Source: Drosophila pseudoobscura
Lineage: Eukaryota > Arthropoda > Insecta > Diptera > Drosophilidae
Assembly: GCF_009870125.1 (NCBI RefSeq)
Contig: NC_046679.1
Coordinates: forward strand, 9,672,001-9,736,000
Direction: 5' to 3'
DNA length: 64,000 nt
Both the position numbers and the translations under genes were made by a program. Shown piece after piece: positions 35,393-48,900 of this stretch; positions within the stretch are counted from its first letter, which is position 1; each line of letters begins with the position of its first letter. The notes below the pieces were generated by a model. That model was not told where the DNA came from. It worked only from the letters and a program-made list of their open reading frames with translations, and ran no database searches.

Positions 35393-38300
35393 AAATGTAC
35401 ATGAATTCACAAAATATGATTATGAATAAAAGCCATTCATGCAAAAGGCTCAGAGCAGAACCAACCGCAAATGTGGGAAAGTGCCGGGATGTGGGGCAGG
35501 GCTGTGCAACCACATGCCGATCGTGGGGCGTGCAAAATCAATTTTAAAGCGAATTTAATAAAAACGCATTTATGTGCATTTTGTGGCAATTAAGTGCAGC
35601 AAATTGGAGCCAACGAGCTGCTGAAGCCACAGCTACAGCCCTCATCTCATGTTGCTCTTCCGTGTGTGTGTCCGTGTGTGAATGTCTGAATTTAAATGCT
35701 GATGGAATGGGACTGATGGGGAATGCTGCACGGATAGCACGTGGTCCGTGCCGTAATTAAGCTGATGTGAAAATCTTTGACTTGGTGCGAACATTGCGAG
35801 CGGGCAATTAAATTTCAGCCCCCAAATACAGGAAGCTTAACCGACTGCACTCCGCAGATCAATGCCGAAAATGTCATCGACTGCGGCGACAGATTTATGA
35901 CAATCCGAGGGTCTCACCTGACAGCTGGAAGGCCTGTCGATGCAGCGCGAAGATCCGAAACTTTGAAATCAACATTTCAATTTGTTGTCGACGCATCGCG
36001 TGGCTGTGCAGCAAGGCTGCCTCTCGGGCAATTTGGTGTGAAAAACTTGTAGCTATTTTTAACTCATCAACAACGGTGGCAGCAGCAGCGGCGGCAGCAA
36101 CATCCACCCCGCAGTAGCAACAACGGCAACTTTTATTGCCCATGTGCTGGGCATGTCTCGGTGCCAATTGCATCATGGCAGGCGAAATGTGTCAAGTGAG
36201 CGGTGACTGATGTGGCGAGTAACAAGGCGAGGCCCTGAAGGCAGAGACACCCTCTTGCCCCCTGTTGTCGGCCCCAGGAGTGGCTCCTCCCAGGGAGCAG
36301 TAGCAGTAGCAGTGCATCCAAGAAGTATGCATAAAAATATTTCATTCAAGCACTCGAATTAAAAGTAACGACAGAAGTGGAAAGAGCTGGGGCTGGAGTG
36401 CGGCGTGGAGTGTGGCACTCCAAATGGCGTTGGCTTTATTCCCGCAGTTGTCTGAGACAGTTAACCCCACACACACACAGAGGCTCAGAGACACTGATAC
36501 ACAGATACACACGACATTCAGTCAGAGCTACTCTTGAGCTGCTGTCATTGTCAATGTCTCCAGACAAATGCGCCTGGAATGGTAGAAGAAAGCGTTCTTA
36601 CTGGTTGGGGTAGCAGTGGGGGCAATACTTTTCCTGGGGAGGGGGTGACCTGGGTTCCCCCCACCCCCCCACAATAATACGTTGCACGCGCAATTCTAAT
36701 CTGCTTTTAATTAAAAGCAACGCGGAATGAAAGGACTCTAAGCGGCTTTCTCCCGCTCGCTCCGTCTCCATTTGGCTAATTGTCTTTCGTTGGCGGCTTT
36801 TGTCATTTGTCTCTGGCCCAAAATATGCCAAAGACAAGCATGCAGATACATATGTGACAATTTTCTGCCAAGAAGAATGGCAGGAATGACAATTACAATA
36901 CGAATGTTTTGCCACACTGACAGTGACACATTAGGAATGGCTGGGGCTGAGGGGCAAATGTTAAGACCAATAATTATGTCAAGGAAAGCCGCAATTGGCT
37001 AATTAAAATGAATAGAATTGAGTACGGTTGGCAAGTAATTCTATGCGCATTCATTTTGGAGTTTTTATAAATATTTCCAGCTTTTGTTGCATCTCAATCT
37101 GCTCTGCTCCAAACTACGATACACAATGATGATAAATGGCAAAATATCATGTAGAATCAATCAAAATGTAAAAATGGTTGGTCGTTGTAAAAACACTAGG
37201 TCCCTGTCAAACACAATTAATTATGAAATTCATAAAACAAAGCCACAGGCATACAAAAAACCAACAATGGCAGCCATAAAAGCGTCAGAGGATGGAAAAA
37301 TGTATGAAAAATGCGACAGACAAAATTATCATTCATAATAATTTGTACAAACAAACAAGACCAGGGGGCTGGGCTGGGCTGAGTGGCGAGGGGCGCAGAT
37401 ATGGGGGCCGGGCCTAGAGGCTAGGTGAACAAAGGACAGACTGGGGATGGGTCTGGGGTCTGGGAATGGGTCGACAGATGAGTGCTGGGGCAATAGAATG
37501 TTTCACGCAGAGGCAACAATTACAAAAAATGATGTTTTATTTAAAATACCAGACAGCGGCAGTGGGTAGCGGGTAGCGGGTATAGCGGGTGAAGGTGGAG
37601 CCGGGACAGACGGGGAATAAAAATAACAATGCTGCAACAGCAGTGATAATGTTGCTGGCAACACATGTTTTCGGCAGCAGCAGCAACAGTGGCAGCATCA
37701 GCGGCGAAAGAAGCATTGCCACCGCAGAAACAGCAAGTAGAGCGCTACAGATGGCATTACGACTATGAGATACCCAGTGCTTTAATATTTTTCTTGTTAC
37801 CTATAGTTTAATGGAAATTTACCAGTAGAAAAGACCCTAAAAACCCTCTTAGAATAAGTACCAAAGCGATGGATATTCTGCCTTGTAATTTCTAGGCGTA
37901 ATTCGAATAAAGGGTTATTGATGAATTTATATATAATATGTGCATATATGTATACTTATAATTGAGGTAAAATTCCGACAAATTTCATACTTAAAAGTAC
38001 ATTCTTCTATCTCAAAGTCCATACATCATACCAACAGGAATACAATACACCCTAGGCTTAACGAGTACAGGGTATAACAACGGCTGGCAGCATACATTAC
38101 ACACCCGTCCCCCACCTTTAAAAATCCCCTCTTTTCAGCCGCCTGTGCGCACATTTTAATCAATAAACAAACGTGAAAATATGACAAACAAATTAATAAT
38201 AAAATGCAACAACAGCAACCCACAGACACAGACACAGACCCCGACAATGACAAAATATTATAAATGAATCGGAGAGAGGTTCGACAATGCAACAGAGGCA

Positions 38301-39106
38301 TATAGTAGGGTGAAAGAGGAATAGGGAAAGAGGGACAGGGACTAAATATAGATGCAACGCTGTTGCCCTTCTGGGGCGCCTTCGTCGCCCCGCCCTCCTT
38401 CCTGCCGACTAATTGTGACAATTTGGTCTCACACAAATGGCATAATAAATGTTGAGCAGAGGAAATGATGTGTGAAGTGCAGCAGATCCCATGCAAGGGG
38501 TTGAGGATGAGTCTCCCCCTCCCCCAATTGATGACCAAGCGGAAGTGATTTTTGGTTTCAGTGCACGATTTTCCATCAGAAAATAGGATGATGGGCTGAT
38601 GCCAGGATGGGTGGGATCAGACAATGGCGGTGCTCCCACCCTCAGCAATTAGCCAAACTTTCTATGGGGCCAGAACCAATGCCGAATCTTTGTTCAGGCA
38701 GCAGTGAATGTGTGCGGGCTGCAATTGAGATACAATGGGAGGCAGGAAGCGTGCAACTCTTTTTTCCAGCGCTGGGGATCGCAGAGAGCGACTGAAGGAT
38801 TGGAAATAGTGTATTTCCGGCAGTGAAGCGCGCATAATGGAGCAGCACGGGAATCGGGAATGCCATAAATAATGCAAACCCCATTGATAGCCCCCCGGCG
38901 CAATATCCAAATTCAAATTGGATGCCATTGTTGCGGATGACAGTGGCAGACTGTGAGACTGGCGGACGACTGACTGGCTGCTAATTAGCCAGCACTCTCC
39001 AGTTTGGGTCGCATTCTTGGCCGCGGGGCACGTTCCGCCACGGCGATTGAGTAAGGTCAATGGGCAGGCCAGGCCTAATCGCGGGCGACAGACACTGCCT
39101 CATAAA

Positions 39107-39141
39107 TCAGTCCGGAGCGGCAAGGTCTCGGCACGTGACGA
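39107..39141 (+). promoter_or_regulatory. Candidate Inr + DPE core promoter of the Beat gene
   Basis: The Inr match TCAGTC (39107-39112) places A+1 at 39109. Counting from it, positions +28 to +32 (39136-39140) read TGACG, which fits the Drosophila downstream promoter element consensus (A/G/T)-G-(A/T)-(C/T)-(A/C/G). The exact Inr-to-DPE spacing is required in TATA-less Drosophila promoters, and both match here. No TATA box is seen at -30. It would give the Beat transcript a 5' leader of about 800 nt if unspliced. No transcript evidence was available. Confidence 0.4.
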
Positions 39142-39906
39142 TCGCTAGAATGTGCTGCCGAGTTCTTCGACCGACTCCCTGGTGCATTTGCCGAGTAGTC
39201 GTATATTATTTATCAGGAACTTTGTACACTTTACGACGAGCAATAAAATTAATATTTTGCCTGCCCCCCGCTTTGTCAACAACTAATTGAAACATTTCTC
39301 CTCTCTCTCTCCCGTTGCAGGGCAGGAAGAAGCCAAAGAACTGGTCGGGCGTGTGCGAGTACGTTGCAGCAGATGAGGCATATGAAGCAATTAGGGGCAA
39401 CACTAAAAACGCCTATAAATGTCGAGTGACAAACAATTTCGCGGAAAGGCCGAGGCCCAGGCCCAAGCAGGCGACTGACTGCCACCGACACTTTCCAGGC
39501 AACATGTTGCTGAGAGGCATCCGCGGCAATTGACAACAGCAACATTTGCGGCATTGCCCCGCTCGGCAGCAGCAACAGCAGCAACAACAACTTCGTGTCG
39601 CAAGCAAACTTCGTGCGGCATTCGACTCCGACGGTTGTGTGACGCGTTCGCTGTGCGGCACAGACAAAGACAGAGAAAGAACGAAATGACGCGAGTATCA
39701 GGACCGGGAAAAGTTTCGAGTGCTCAAGTGTGAAAAACAAATGGAAAATACATACGTAAACAGCAAATCAAATTAGCGAAGAAAATCAAAAGAAATACGT
39801 AACCAAGTGCGTGTAAAGTAAAGGGGAATTTTATTTAGTACAGCTCCCAGAGAGCAAAGAATCAAAAACCGAAACGAAACGAAACAACAAATATCACTCC
39901 TAATTA

Positions 39907-42900
39907 ATGTCTAATTTGAAGAGTAGTCGGGCGGCATTCAAGAGGACAACAGCAACAACAACAGCTCGCAAAGTGGCCAAAACAACGGTGACAATGTGGC
40001 AGACGCTATCAACTCTATCCACATCACTCACGGCGGCTATCCTTGGCCCGGGGTGGCCCCCGTCGCCGTCCCAGTCCCCGAGCCCGCCCGGTTGCAGGTG
40101 CGGGGTGCATCGCCTGAAGGGAAAACTGCGAGGAGCCAAAGCCAGCACTTACCACGCGGAAATGCAGAGTCACAGAGTCACAAGCAACATGTTGCCATCA
40201 ACAGACATCGCGACAGCAGCGACCGTCGCGCGTAGGTGTCGTTGTGGCAGCCACATCACCGTCACCATCAACAACAACAACAACACCAACAACAATAGCC
40301 ACACTATCAAAAAAAACAGCAACATTAGCGGTGGCAGCCTCCTGCACTGGCTGCTGCTGCTCTGCGTCTTCTGTGGTAAGTAAGAGCCATGGCCATGGCC
40401 CAGCGCAGTAAGTGACTTTTAACAAAATGCGCTTAAATGTCTCTGATTTAGTGCGCCACGCCCCACAAAAACACAAAAAGGGACAGACACACCGACAATC
40501 CAACAAACCGCCAAACTGAAGTGATACTGGGATGTGCGGACGAACAAAAACTGCAGCAGTTTGGGCCCTTGAATAAGACACAGATACCCGTACAGTGGGA
40601 GACGCAGACAGAAGGACACAGAGTGGGGCTGAGGCAGCAACAAAAAATAAATAAAAACGCTCAACACAAATCAAGATGAATTTCCGTGCATTTTTGTGCA
40701 GATTTTTGTAGAGCTTTGGCCAAAACAAAAAATAAAAATACAGACATGGCCAAATGAACGAAGGCGACGTGTGTGTGTGTGTGTGTGGTTGGATTTGGTT
40801 TTTGTGCCACGTCTAAAACGCTACAACTGCCACAGCACGAAAAAATGGCTAAACAGCAAAGGAAAAACATTTGAAAATAGCGCCAAGAAACGGAGGAAGA
40901 TTAAACGGCTGGCAGTGGGGCAGGGACTGACTGGGAAAAGGGGCACGTCAGCAGCGATGGCAGCGCAATATAAATTGACTCGTGTTTTTCATTTAAACGT
41001 TTTGCCCAGTCTCCATCCACGTCTCATCCTTGGCTGCCTTCAATAATTTTGCCTGATTCTGCAGCAGCATCACCAGCAGTAGCAACATCAGCAGCTGCAA
41101 CTGCCACTGCCACTGCCACTGCCACTAGCACTGCCTGGACGTTGCTGTTGCTGCCACTTAAACCTGAAATTAACTTTGGCCCACGAAAGTATGCAGCGGA
41201 AGGAAGGAGGCAAGAGCACGGCAAATCAAGCCACGTGAGCTGGTCTCATGTGTATCTGTATCTTTTTTCTGTGCATCTGTGTATCTGCTGCACTGGATTG
41301 CTTGATTATTTCGTTTGGAAATTGATGCTGCTATCAATTATAGGAAACCACAAAAGAAGAGCAGAACGGCAGAAATGAATTCGGTTAGCAAGGAGCCGGG
41401 AGCGGGGTACAGATATGGAACCACGGCCAAGAGTAATGGACGGCTGCTGGCCGCTGGCTGAATGGTTGGCTTCGGTTCGGTTTTGGCCTGGCTTTAAAGC
41501 CAGCGCTTTGTAATCCACGGAGGCGGTGGGGCAAAAGTGCTGTGCAATGCTAAAATAAACTGAAATCAATTTGGTTAAGCCATCTTCCAGCAGGGCATGG
41601 CAAGCCATACCAGACCAGAGCATGGAAGGGGTACACCACCCACTTAACTAATCAGGATAAATAAATATTTATAATTAATTTAAAATATAAACAGCCAACC
41701 GAAGCCAGTCGCAATTAATTTTGGCCAGTTGTTGCCAGTGGAGATTGGAGGGGATGCTAATGGGGTGGGACTGGGGGTTGGTGGTTGGGGGTTGGGGGAA
41801 AACTTTCATTTTGATAACAAGGCAAACAAGCAAAGTGCTCATCGCCGAAGACTCGGGCATATGAATAAATGAATGAATGCATGAATAAGCAATCAACAAT
41901 AATGGCCAAAAGCAACGAAAGACGGACAGATACAGATGCAGAGCGAAAGAGAAAGAGAAAGCTGGGAATCGAGAGAAATAGTGGGAAGCGAGATGGCAAT
42001 ATTATGAAAATATATGCACAACGAAAAGGTTAAGGCACGAGAGACGTTCAAGGAATGCCAATGGCAATGGCAACGGCAACGGTCAGCAGCATCCAGCGAA
42101 GGAGCAAAAGAGATGGCCAGCTAATGAGTTGGCCAAGTTATCAGGTGTCGATGTTGGGGTGGGCTGGGGTTGGGGTTGGAGTCGGGGTCGGTTTGGCGCC
42201 TGGGAAAAGTGCCTCTGGGTCCGCGAGCCGCTGAGGGATGCCTGGATGGAAAGTGCCTGGGCCTGCGCGTGCTTAATGAACTGCAATCAATGGCCAGTGC
42301 CAGTCGATAAGAGCCGAAAGGCGACTGATTGTGCGTGCAACATGAGGCAGACCACAGCACACGTACACATGCACACACTGACGTACTCAGACACTCTTCT
42401 GGACCGAATGGACGGACAGACAAATTGATAGCGAACGATTTATAGAGCCCTCATGCTGTTGGGTCCAGTTTGGCGCATTAATTACGCACATTTTGTTGAA
42501 ATTTATTTAAACCAACGGCCCAAACAACGCCCCTTACCACACATATATACCCACAGACAGAGTGAGAGAAAGCGAGAGAGAGAGCGAAAAAGACCCACAC
42601 CTGATTATAGCTTGCGTGAATTGGTTTTGGGCGTGAAATTGCTTTCAACATTTAATTACAAAAGGTTCGTGTGGTTTATTTTTGGCTCATCAGCCGCACT
42701 CAGCCACCGACAACACCCCTGAAACCCACCACGCAACACATCCCCACCCCTTGCTGCACTGCAATTTGTTATCAGAGCCGAAACACGCAACCGACTGACA
42801 CCCAAACTACGCTACACCTTTGTTGTCTTTGTGTGAGTGTGTTTTTGGGCCAAATTAAAGGGATTAGGCCAAAGGAATCTGTGTGGCAAGTGTTGCGGCT

Positions 42901-45900
42901 GCTGCACAATTAGCCACACAATCAATTTTATAAAACATCTGGGATTGGGATAATCAACGGCCCCGGGATCGATCCAAGCGAATCATACGGTTCAGTTGGA
43001 TAGAATACTGATTGAAGCACCTCAAGAAATTTTATCAGAGTTCGAAGCAATCCAGGGGCAGCACATACATGTCTCGTAAACTATAAACGGCAATAATATT
43101 GTCAGCAATATTAAACACGACATCAGCCATTGATGCAGGCTTTTGTGTGGCAACTGTGTGATATCAAATATAATTGAATTGATACGAAAACATTCTGGCG
43201 GGGCGTCGGCATCCTGAAGCACCAGCCAGGACAACAATGGACACCCACATGGCAGACATTCGTTTTTATGTTTATTGGCAACACGGACACATGCAAATAC
43301 GAAGAAGCTCAAAAGCTGCAGATAAAGAGGAAGCGAACGATGAAGATGAAGCCCGAGATGGAGCTGGAACTGAAACGGATGGCACATGTCCTCTGACAAG
43401 CTTATTGATGACTGTTCGCCCAATGCAAAAATTCCTGTTTTCGCTCGACTTTAATAAAAATGATACGAAAATATAAATATAAATATGGAAGGCAACCAAA
43501 TGAGCAGAAAAACAGATACAGGACAACACATACAAATATTTCCAAGTAAATACAAGCTTATTTTTGTCCTAGAAATGCAAATAAATCCGACTTTTTCCCT
43601 GTCTTTGGGTAATAATGTATGATTTATCATTTTCTTTTCTGCTGAAAGCTGGTCTGCTCTGCTTTTAATCAAATTATAATGCTCCATCATCGGAGAAACA
43701 ACGAAGAAAACGTCCCTGAATTTTTTGCTATTTTTAGTCGCCATCTTCTCGGATGCTCTGTGCCACTCGATAAACTTTGACTCTGCCCAAATAGGATCTG
43801 AGTGCATTAAAATCATCTAAAAATATTTTCGCACACGCAGAAGTTGGAATTAGCAATAAATGTTGACCGAAAATGTTAGTTGAATGGCAAGTTTTCAGAG
43901 CGCATAAAAACTATAAAAACTTTTCAGCATTTCAATTCATAATTCAACACATAATTATATCATGCCAGTGCCCAGCTCTCTCTCTCTCTCTCTCTATCTC
44001 TATCTTTCACTGTTTTCTGTCCCTGTCTGGCCTGGCCTGGACTGGCCTGGCGAAATATGTCAGCAACTTTTCAAAACTGTAACAGCGCCAATTTGTCTAC
44101 AAAAACGTTGACCGTAGACCACTCTCAGACTCCTCCTCACTTCGTTCCAGCACTCCACCCACTTCAAATTGTAATTTCAACTCAAATTTTGCTGTTCTAA
44201 AATTATGCAAATATATTCTCGCTTTTCTGTATATACATACATACGTTTGTATGTATGTACGTACATGGAATGGTATACTGCTTTTGCTTATGCATTATGC
44301 TAAATAATTGCAAGAATTTGTTGTGCCTGTTGTTGGCGCGGAAGTTATTCGATATTGCTGGTCCTTTTTAGCATTTTGTGCGGCAGAAATATTGCGTTAA
44401 TTATCACAAAAACCCACAATATATTTTACATACATATATCTCTGCCCCAGAGCCATGAGCGACTGTGTGTGTCTGCGGGATCCTGTTTGTCTGTGCAACC
44501 GCGCAATTTATATATTTTTTTGTTAATTTTGTTCGTTGAGAGGGCGAGAAAGCGCTTAGGGGTGACTGCGGCAATTGACAGCCGAGCGGAGAAAACAAAA
44601 CTTGAAAACTAACATAAAATATTTAAGACGCAAACTCGACTTCGTTCGCCTGCCTCCAGCCTCCAGCCTCATGGCTCATCTATCTCGTTCTCTTCCTGCC
44701 TGGCGCTGGGAAGTATGCAAGGAATTTTTTTCGCCTTGAAATTATTGCACATCATGCTCCAGAAAGCCGCAACGGGATAAGCAGCTGGCAAGGAGTCGAG
44801 GCAGTACCCAATGCAGCAAGAAAAGAGGCAGGAACAGGGCTGAGAGCCAGACAATAAGTTAAATTAGTTTGGTAGCGACGTGGCGTCTGCCACAGTACTC
44901 CCGCCTCCTTCCAGGCTCCTGTACTCCTGTTCTCCTGTTCTCCTGCTCCCAGTGTCTGCCGCTCTATATGACAATAAAAATATTACCCATAAATTATCAC
45001 AAGTGAGTTCATCACATGGCTTGCACTTGCTCCTCCATTGAGTGCCCCCAGAACCGGTCTCGTGTGTCTGTAAAAAGTTCGTCTGCCTCTAGTTTGCCGA
45101 GCAGCTGCTCCCCCATCTCACCCACGTCTCCACCCATTGCATTTACCGCGCTCATTTGTAACTAAATCTGTGCGAGCTCAACTCAGTTGCGTGGCTGAAA
45201 GTTTATGAGTGTGCGAGTAGCCCCCTACCTACTCCTAGCATACGTTCATACATATGTATGAGTGTGTTAGCCAGCGGCGTAGCTATTGCTGATCCCAGAA
45301 AGGGGTACACGGTTACTTGGCAAGCGAAAATATTCCAACAAAGAAGACTTATAATATGTGCTCTAAAGTCATACTGTCCGCAAAAGAATAGACTTTTTAA
45401 TGGAATCTATAAGGCTCTGGCAGTGCTTTGGACGACATGCATGAAAATATAAAGAGGGATAGTCATCTTGATCAGCTCCTAGAGCTACGCCCGTGGCACT
45501 CACTCACATACCCGAGTGTGTTTGTGCAACTGCATATTGTCATAATGGTGAATGCATGATATATTGAATTTTGCAGTCAATAAACGTTTTATGATCACAG
45601 CTGCACATATTTCACAATTTTCCTCTCGTTTTTTGCTCGTTTTTTTCATCCTTTGTCGTGGCAAAGTTGCATAAAAGTTGCCAGGGGGCGGTAAACCGTT
45701 GAGAGCAATTGCAAAAATTTAAGGTCATTATGGGTTGGGTGGAAGTTGATGTTGGAGTTGCGATGGGATGGCTTTAAATCCGGATAAGCTGCTGGTGCCT
45801 TGGTAAGCCTGAATTGATGCTCTCGCTTAGGGCATATCCCTGGCAATCCATCGAAGGGCCATAAAGTTTTTCTTCTTCCGTTTGTTTCTGGCTGCCAGAC

Positions 45901-48900
45901 CAAATCACTGCTCGCAAAAATTCATCATCGCTCTGCTCCCAGCGCCTAGCCGGAACCCCCAGTGGGGGTGCCATATGTGGCATATGTGCCATGTGGAAAT
46001 CTGCATCAGCCACTCAAACTGCAGGGGCTGCCGTAAACCTAAGCCCGGCCTAATTTCCGAAAGGCAAATGGCCGTAAGGGCCGGGCTTAAGCTACGGCCA
46101 GGAGTGCGAAAAAAAATAGTAGGAATAAAATGAAAGAGAACAGAGGAAGAAAACATTGTGGAAGCTGTCGATGAAAATGAAAAAGAAGTAGAAGTAGAAG
46201 GAGCAGAAACAGCGCAACAAGCAGCAGTCAAACGGATATTGTTTCTCGAGAGGGTGTGGCAGAGGCGTGGATGTGGGCGTGTGGATGTGGGTGTAGGCAT
46301 ACGATTCCTAGTAGCTGTGACGAAATTGAAGCAGACACGAGGCGCAGACTGCCTTGACAGCATTGATTATGCTGCGTTGCTATCACGATTTCTATTTGAA
46401 ACCAGGCACATGTGGAAAAACAACACAAGAAAGAGAAAAGGCTGCAGAGAAAGGGAAGGAATCAGAGTGCGGATCGCTTCAGAGGCAGAAGGATTCAGTC
46501 AGAGTAAGAGAGCAGAAAAAAAAGGAAGCAAAGAGGTTTACAACTTCTCGTAAGGCGGCTTAAACGATTTGCGAGTTTATGGAAAGCCAAACACACTTTG
46601 AACGCAAACACACACATGGAAGTCGTACATCCATATGGCTATGTGTGCGACAATCTGTGTGCCTGGCTGAGAGTGTGAGTATGAGCGTGTGTGGGTGTAA
46701 GGGGAGGGGGATAAGCAGAGGGGTCGGGCATATTGTAAAACAAATGGAAAATTGCTTTTTGATGTAGTCAGTCAACTTTGCTCTGCCTGCTGCCATCATC
46801 GATGCTGATGCTGATGATGATGGTGTGCTGTGCTGTGCTGCGCTCTGCCCGGTGCTGATGCTTGGTCTGGCTGGGAACTCTTAAGGCTTTAAGCGCCTAA
46901 AAGTATGCTACATGTCATTTGCATGTTGCACTTGCCGGGCGGGCCCAACGGATGCAATTCTTAATCCAATGGATTTGTGTGCGAGAACCGAGAAAAGGAC
47001 GACGAGGACAACGACAACGACAACGACGTAGCATAACGTAACTATGGTGATGCAGCCAGAGATTCAATATTGTTTTACGCTCCTGAACGACTATGCAAAT
47101 GCGTGTCCATGCTGTGGCCGTCAGGCTGCCGTTTGAGCCGACACCGAAAGCTTTTAAAATAAACAAGGGAACCCCCTTCAGTATGTAGCAATATCGACAG
47201 CCTACAGCCAACAGCTACCTGTACTTGAACCCGAACCAGAGCCAGAGCCAGAGCCAGAGCCTGCCCGGGTATCCTTTATGACGCCGCATCAATTTGAATA
47301 AATCTCATGGAACGCCCTTCCTTCATCTCCCTCTTGCACTCTTTCAGATGCCGGGCAGGCGACACTGCGCGATGTCAATCTGCTGGTGCAACCGCCTGCG
47401 GTGCGGCGCGGCCAGTCGGTGGCTCTGCGGTGCGACTACCAGCTGGACGGAGCGCCACTCTACTCCATCAAGTTCTACCGCGGCCAGATGGAGTTCTACC
47501 GCTACACGCCCGGGGAGTATCCGCACACGAAGGTCTTTCAGTACCCCGGCATCAGGGTGGACGTAAGTCAAGTGTGCCGGCCATTGGCCGGCCATTGTGC
47601 ACCGAAATGAAAATGTTGCTCTTATCCTTGCAGGAGGGCAGCTCAAACGCCACCCTGGTGCTCATACGCAACGTCAGCTTCGGCCTGTCCGGTCAATTCA
47701 GCTGCGAGGTGACTGCCGATGCGCCGCTCTACTCCACGGCCACGGCCTATGCCCAGATGCAAGTTGTGGGTGAGTATCCGACAACGACAACGACGACGAC
47801 GACGACAGAGTTCTGTCTCATTAGCGGCGTTCCAGGGACAGCACAGCATTGACATGACAGCCACAAGCAGTGCTCTAGTGCTCGACAATGGTGCAAAGCT
47901 GCTCTGTTGTTCCGCTGGCAGCAATTAAAATCCTGAATAAACACTCTACAGCCAGAACCCTCGTTCCGCTGTCTTGCGTTTCAAAGTAAAGTCAAGTGTA
48001 CCGTTTAAAGAAGGTCTCTTTCATTTCGTCCTATCAGAGTTCCCGGAGAAGCGACCGCAGCTGTTCACGGAGCACACCCGCTACGAGCCCGGCGATGTGC
48101 TGCGCGCCAATTGCAGTACGCCACCTTCGCGGCCGCGGTCCGAGCTCCGCTTCACCATCAACAACGTGCCGGTAAGTGAGGGTCTGCCCCAGCCCCCGGC
48201 AATTACGAAGCTCGAGGCTAGAGGCTGGAGGCTGGAGGCCAAACGCTTTACATAATGCCAGCTCAACTGGCAATTAAGACCTCAATTCCATGTATGCACA
48301 AGCATTGCATTGATTGCTAATTAATGTTTTGTTGTCTCCACTTTTGGCTCTCCAAATATGAAGGGGAGAGGGAAGGGGGGAGCAAGTTTAGGGATGTGCC
48401 TAATTAAACAGCTTTGAACAGCCTAACGGCATCGTAAATCCTATATAATGGCATCTACCACTTGCTGTGCTCGTTCCGGGCACATGTGGCTCCGGTTATA
48501 ATCTCGGGCGACGTGCCTCACAAAATTTGTTCTTTATTTATGAATATGGTGTAATTTAATCAGAGCCAAGAAACCGAATTAGAAGGGACTCCTCATCTTA
48601 CCTACTTAATTAAAAGTCGTCTCCCGGCAAGAAGCGGCTCAACCTCAGTCTCAACCTCAAACCCAAGCCCAAACGCAAACGCAAATCCCTTCCAGGCAAA
48701 TGAAGTCAATAAACCAAAAAGGGTTGCCTCTGCCTGTCTTCTGATTTGATTGTGCGATTTCCCTTCTGTCATTTATCATAAAGATTGAGGGTGAGTGCAG
48801 GATGAATGGATGGGGGGAGTGGAGTGGAGCCCAACATGTGACGGCAGAGTCATATGCATATACTCGTGCGATATGGGGGGCTGGAACATCATTACTCATT

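Larger units (their letters stand above)
8666..39106. other. About 30 kb without a supportable gene
   Basis: I read both strands and found no frame with a domain, signal peptide plus conserved cysteines, or a chain of in-frame splice sites. The longest open frames (up to about 198 codons, for example near 13553-14149 and 38026-38538) are rich in simple-sequence residues and mirror open frames on the opposite strand. It holds many CAG, CA/GT, CT/GA and hexamer repeats, AT-rich islands, and most copies of the ATACTCGTA word. It is upstream of the Beat gene, so it may hold that gene's control elements or be part of a very long intron. The sequence alone cannot decide. Confidence 0.55.
40376..47347 (+). 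other. Beat intron 1 (6,972 bp)
   Basis: It is bounded by G|GTAAGTAAG and TCTTTCAG|AT. It holds a GT run (40769-40787), two dense G-run tracts (41762-41798 and 42154-42192), a CT run (43976-43995), a candidate hAT-like short element (45270-45498) and a GCCAGA array (47234-47261). No exon-like frame was seen. A long first intron is typical for control elements in Drosophila neuronal genes, which is inference here. Confidence 0.85.

Noticed and set aside
38026..38538. Minus-strand open frame of 170 codons
   Set aside because: It is Cys/Ser/Leu-rich, as expected from translating CAG/GACACAG repeat DNA in the wrong frame. No signal or domain organisation is seen.
39315..39533. Plus-strand frame beginning at the acceptor-like site in the Beat leader
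   Set aside because: The residues looked moderately natural, but the frame ends before the Beat start and no domain is visible. More likely leader sequence with an upstream open frame.
43451..43816. Minus-strand open frame of 121 codons with protein-like polar composition
   Set aside because: The residue mix looked plausible, but there is no recognisable domain, the codons are AT-rich and the C-terminal part is low-complexity. It is inside Beat intron 1 with no supporting splice sites.
44229..44275. CATACATA/TATGTATG hairpin considered as a small RNA precursor
   Set aside because: It is a simple palindromic tetranucleotide repeat common in Drosophila noncoding DNA. The stem has no complexity and I recognise no microRNA seed.
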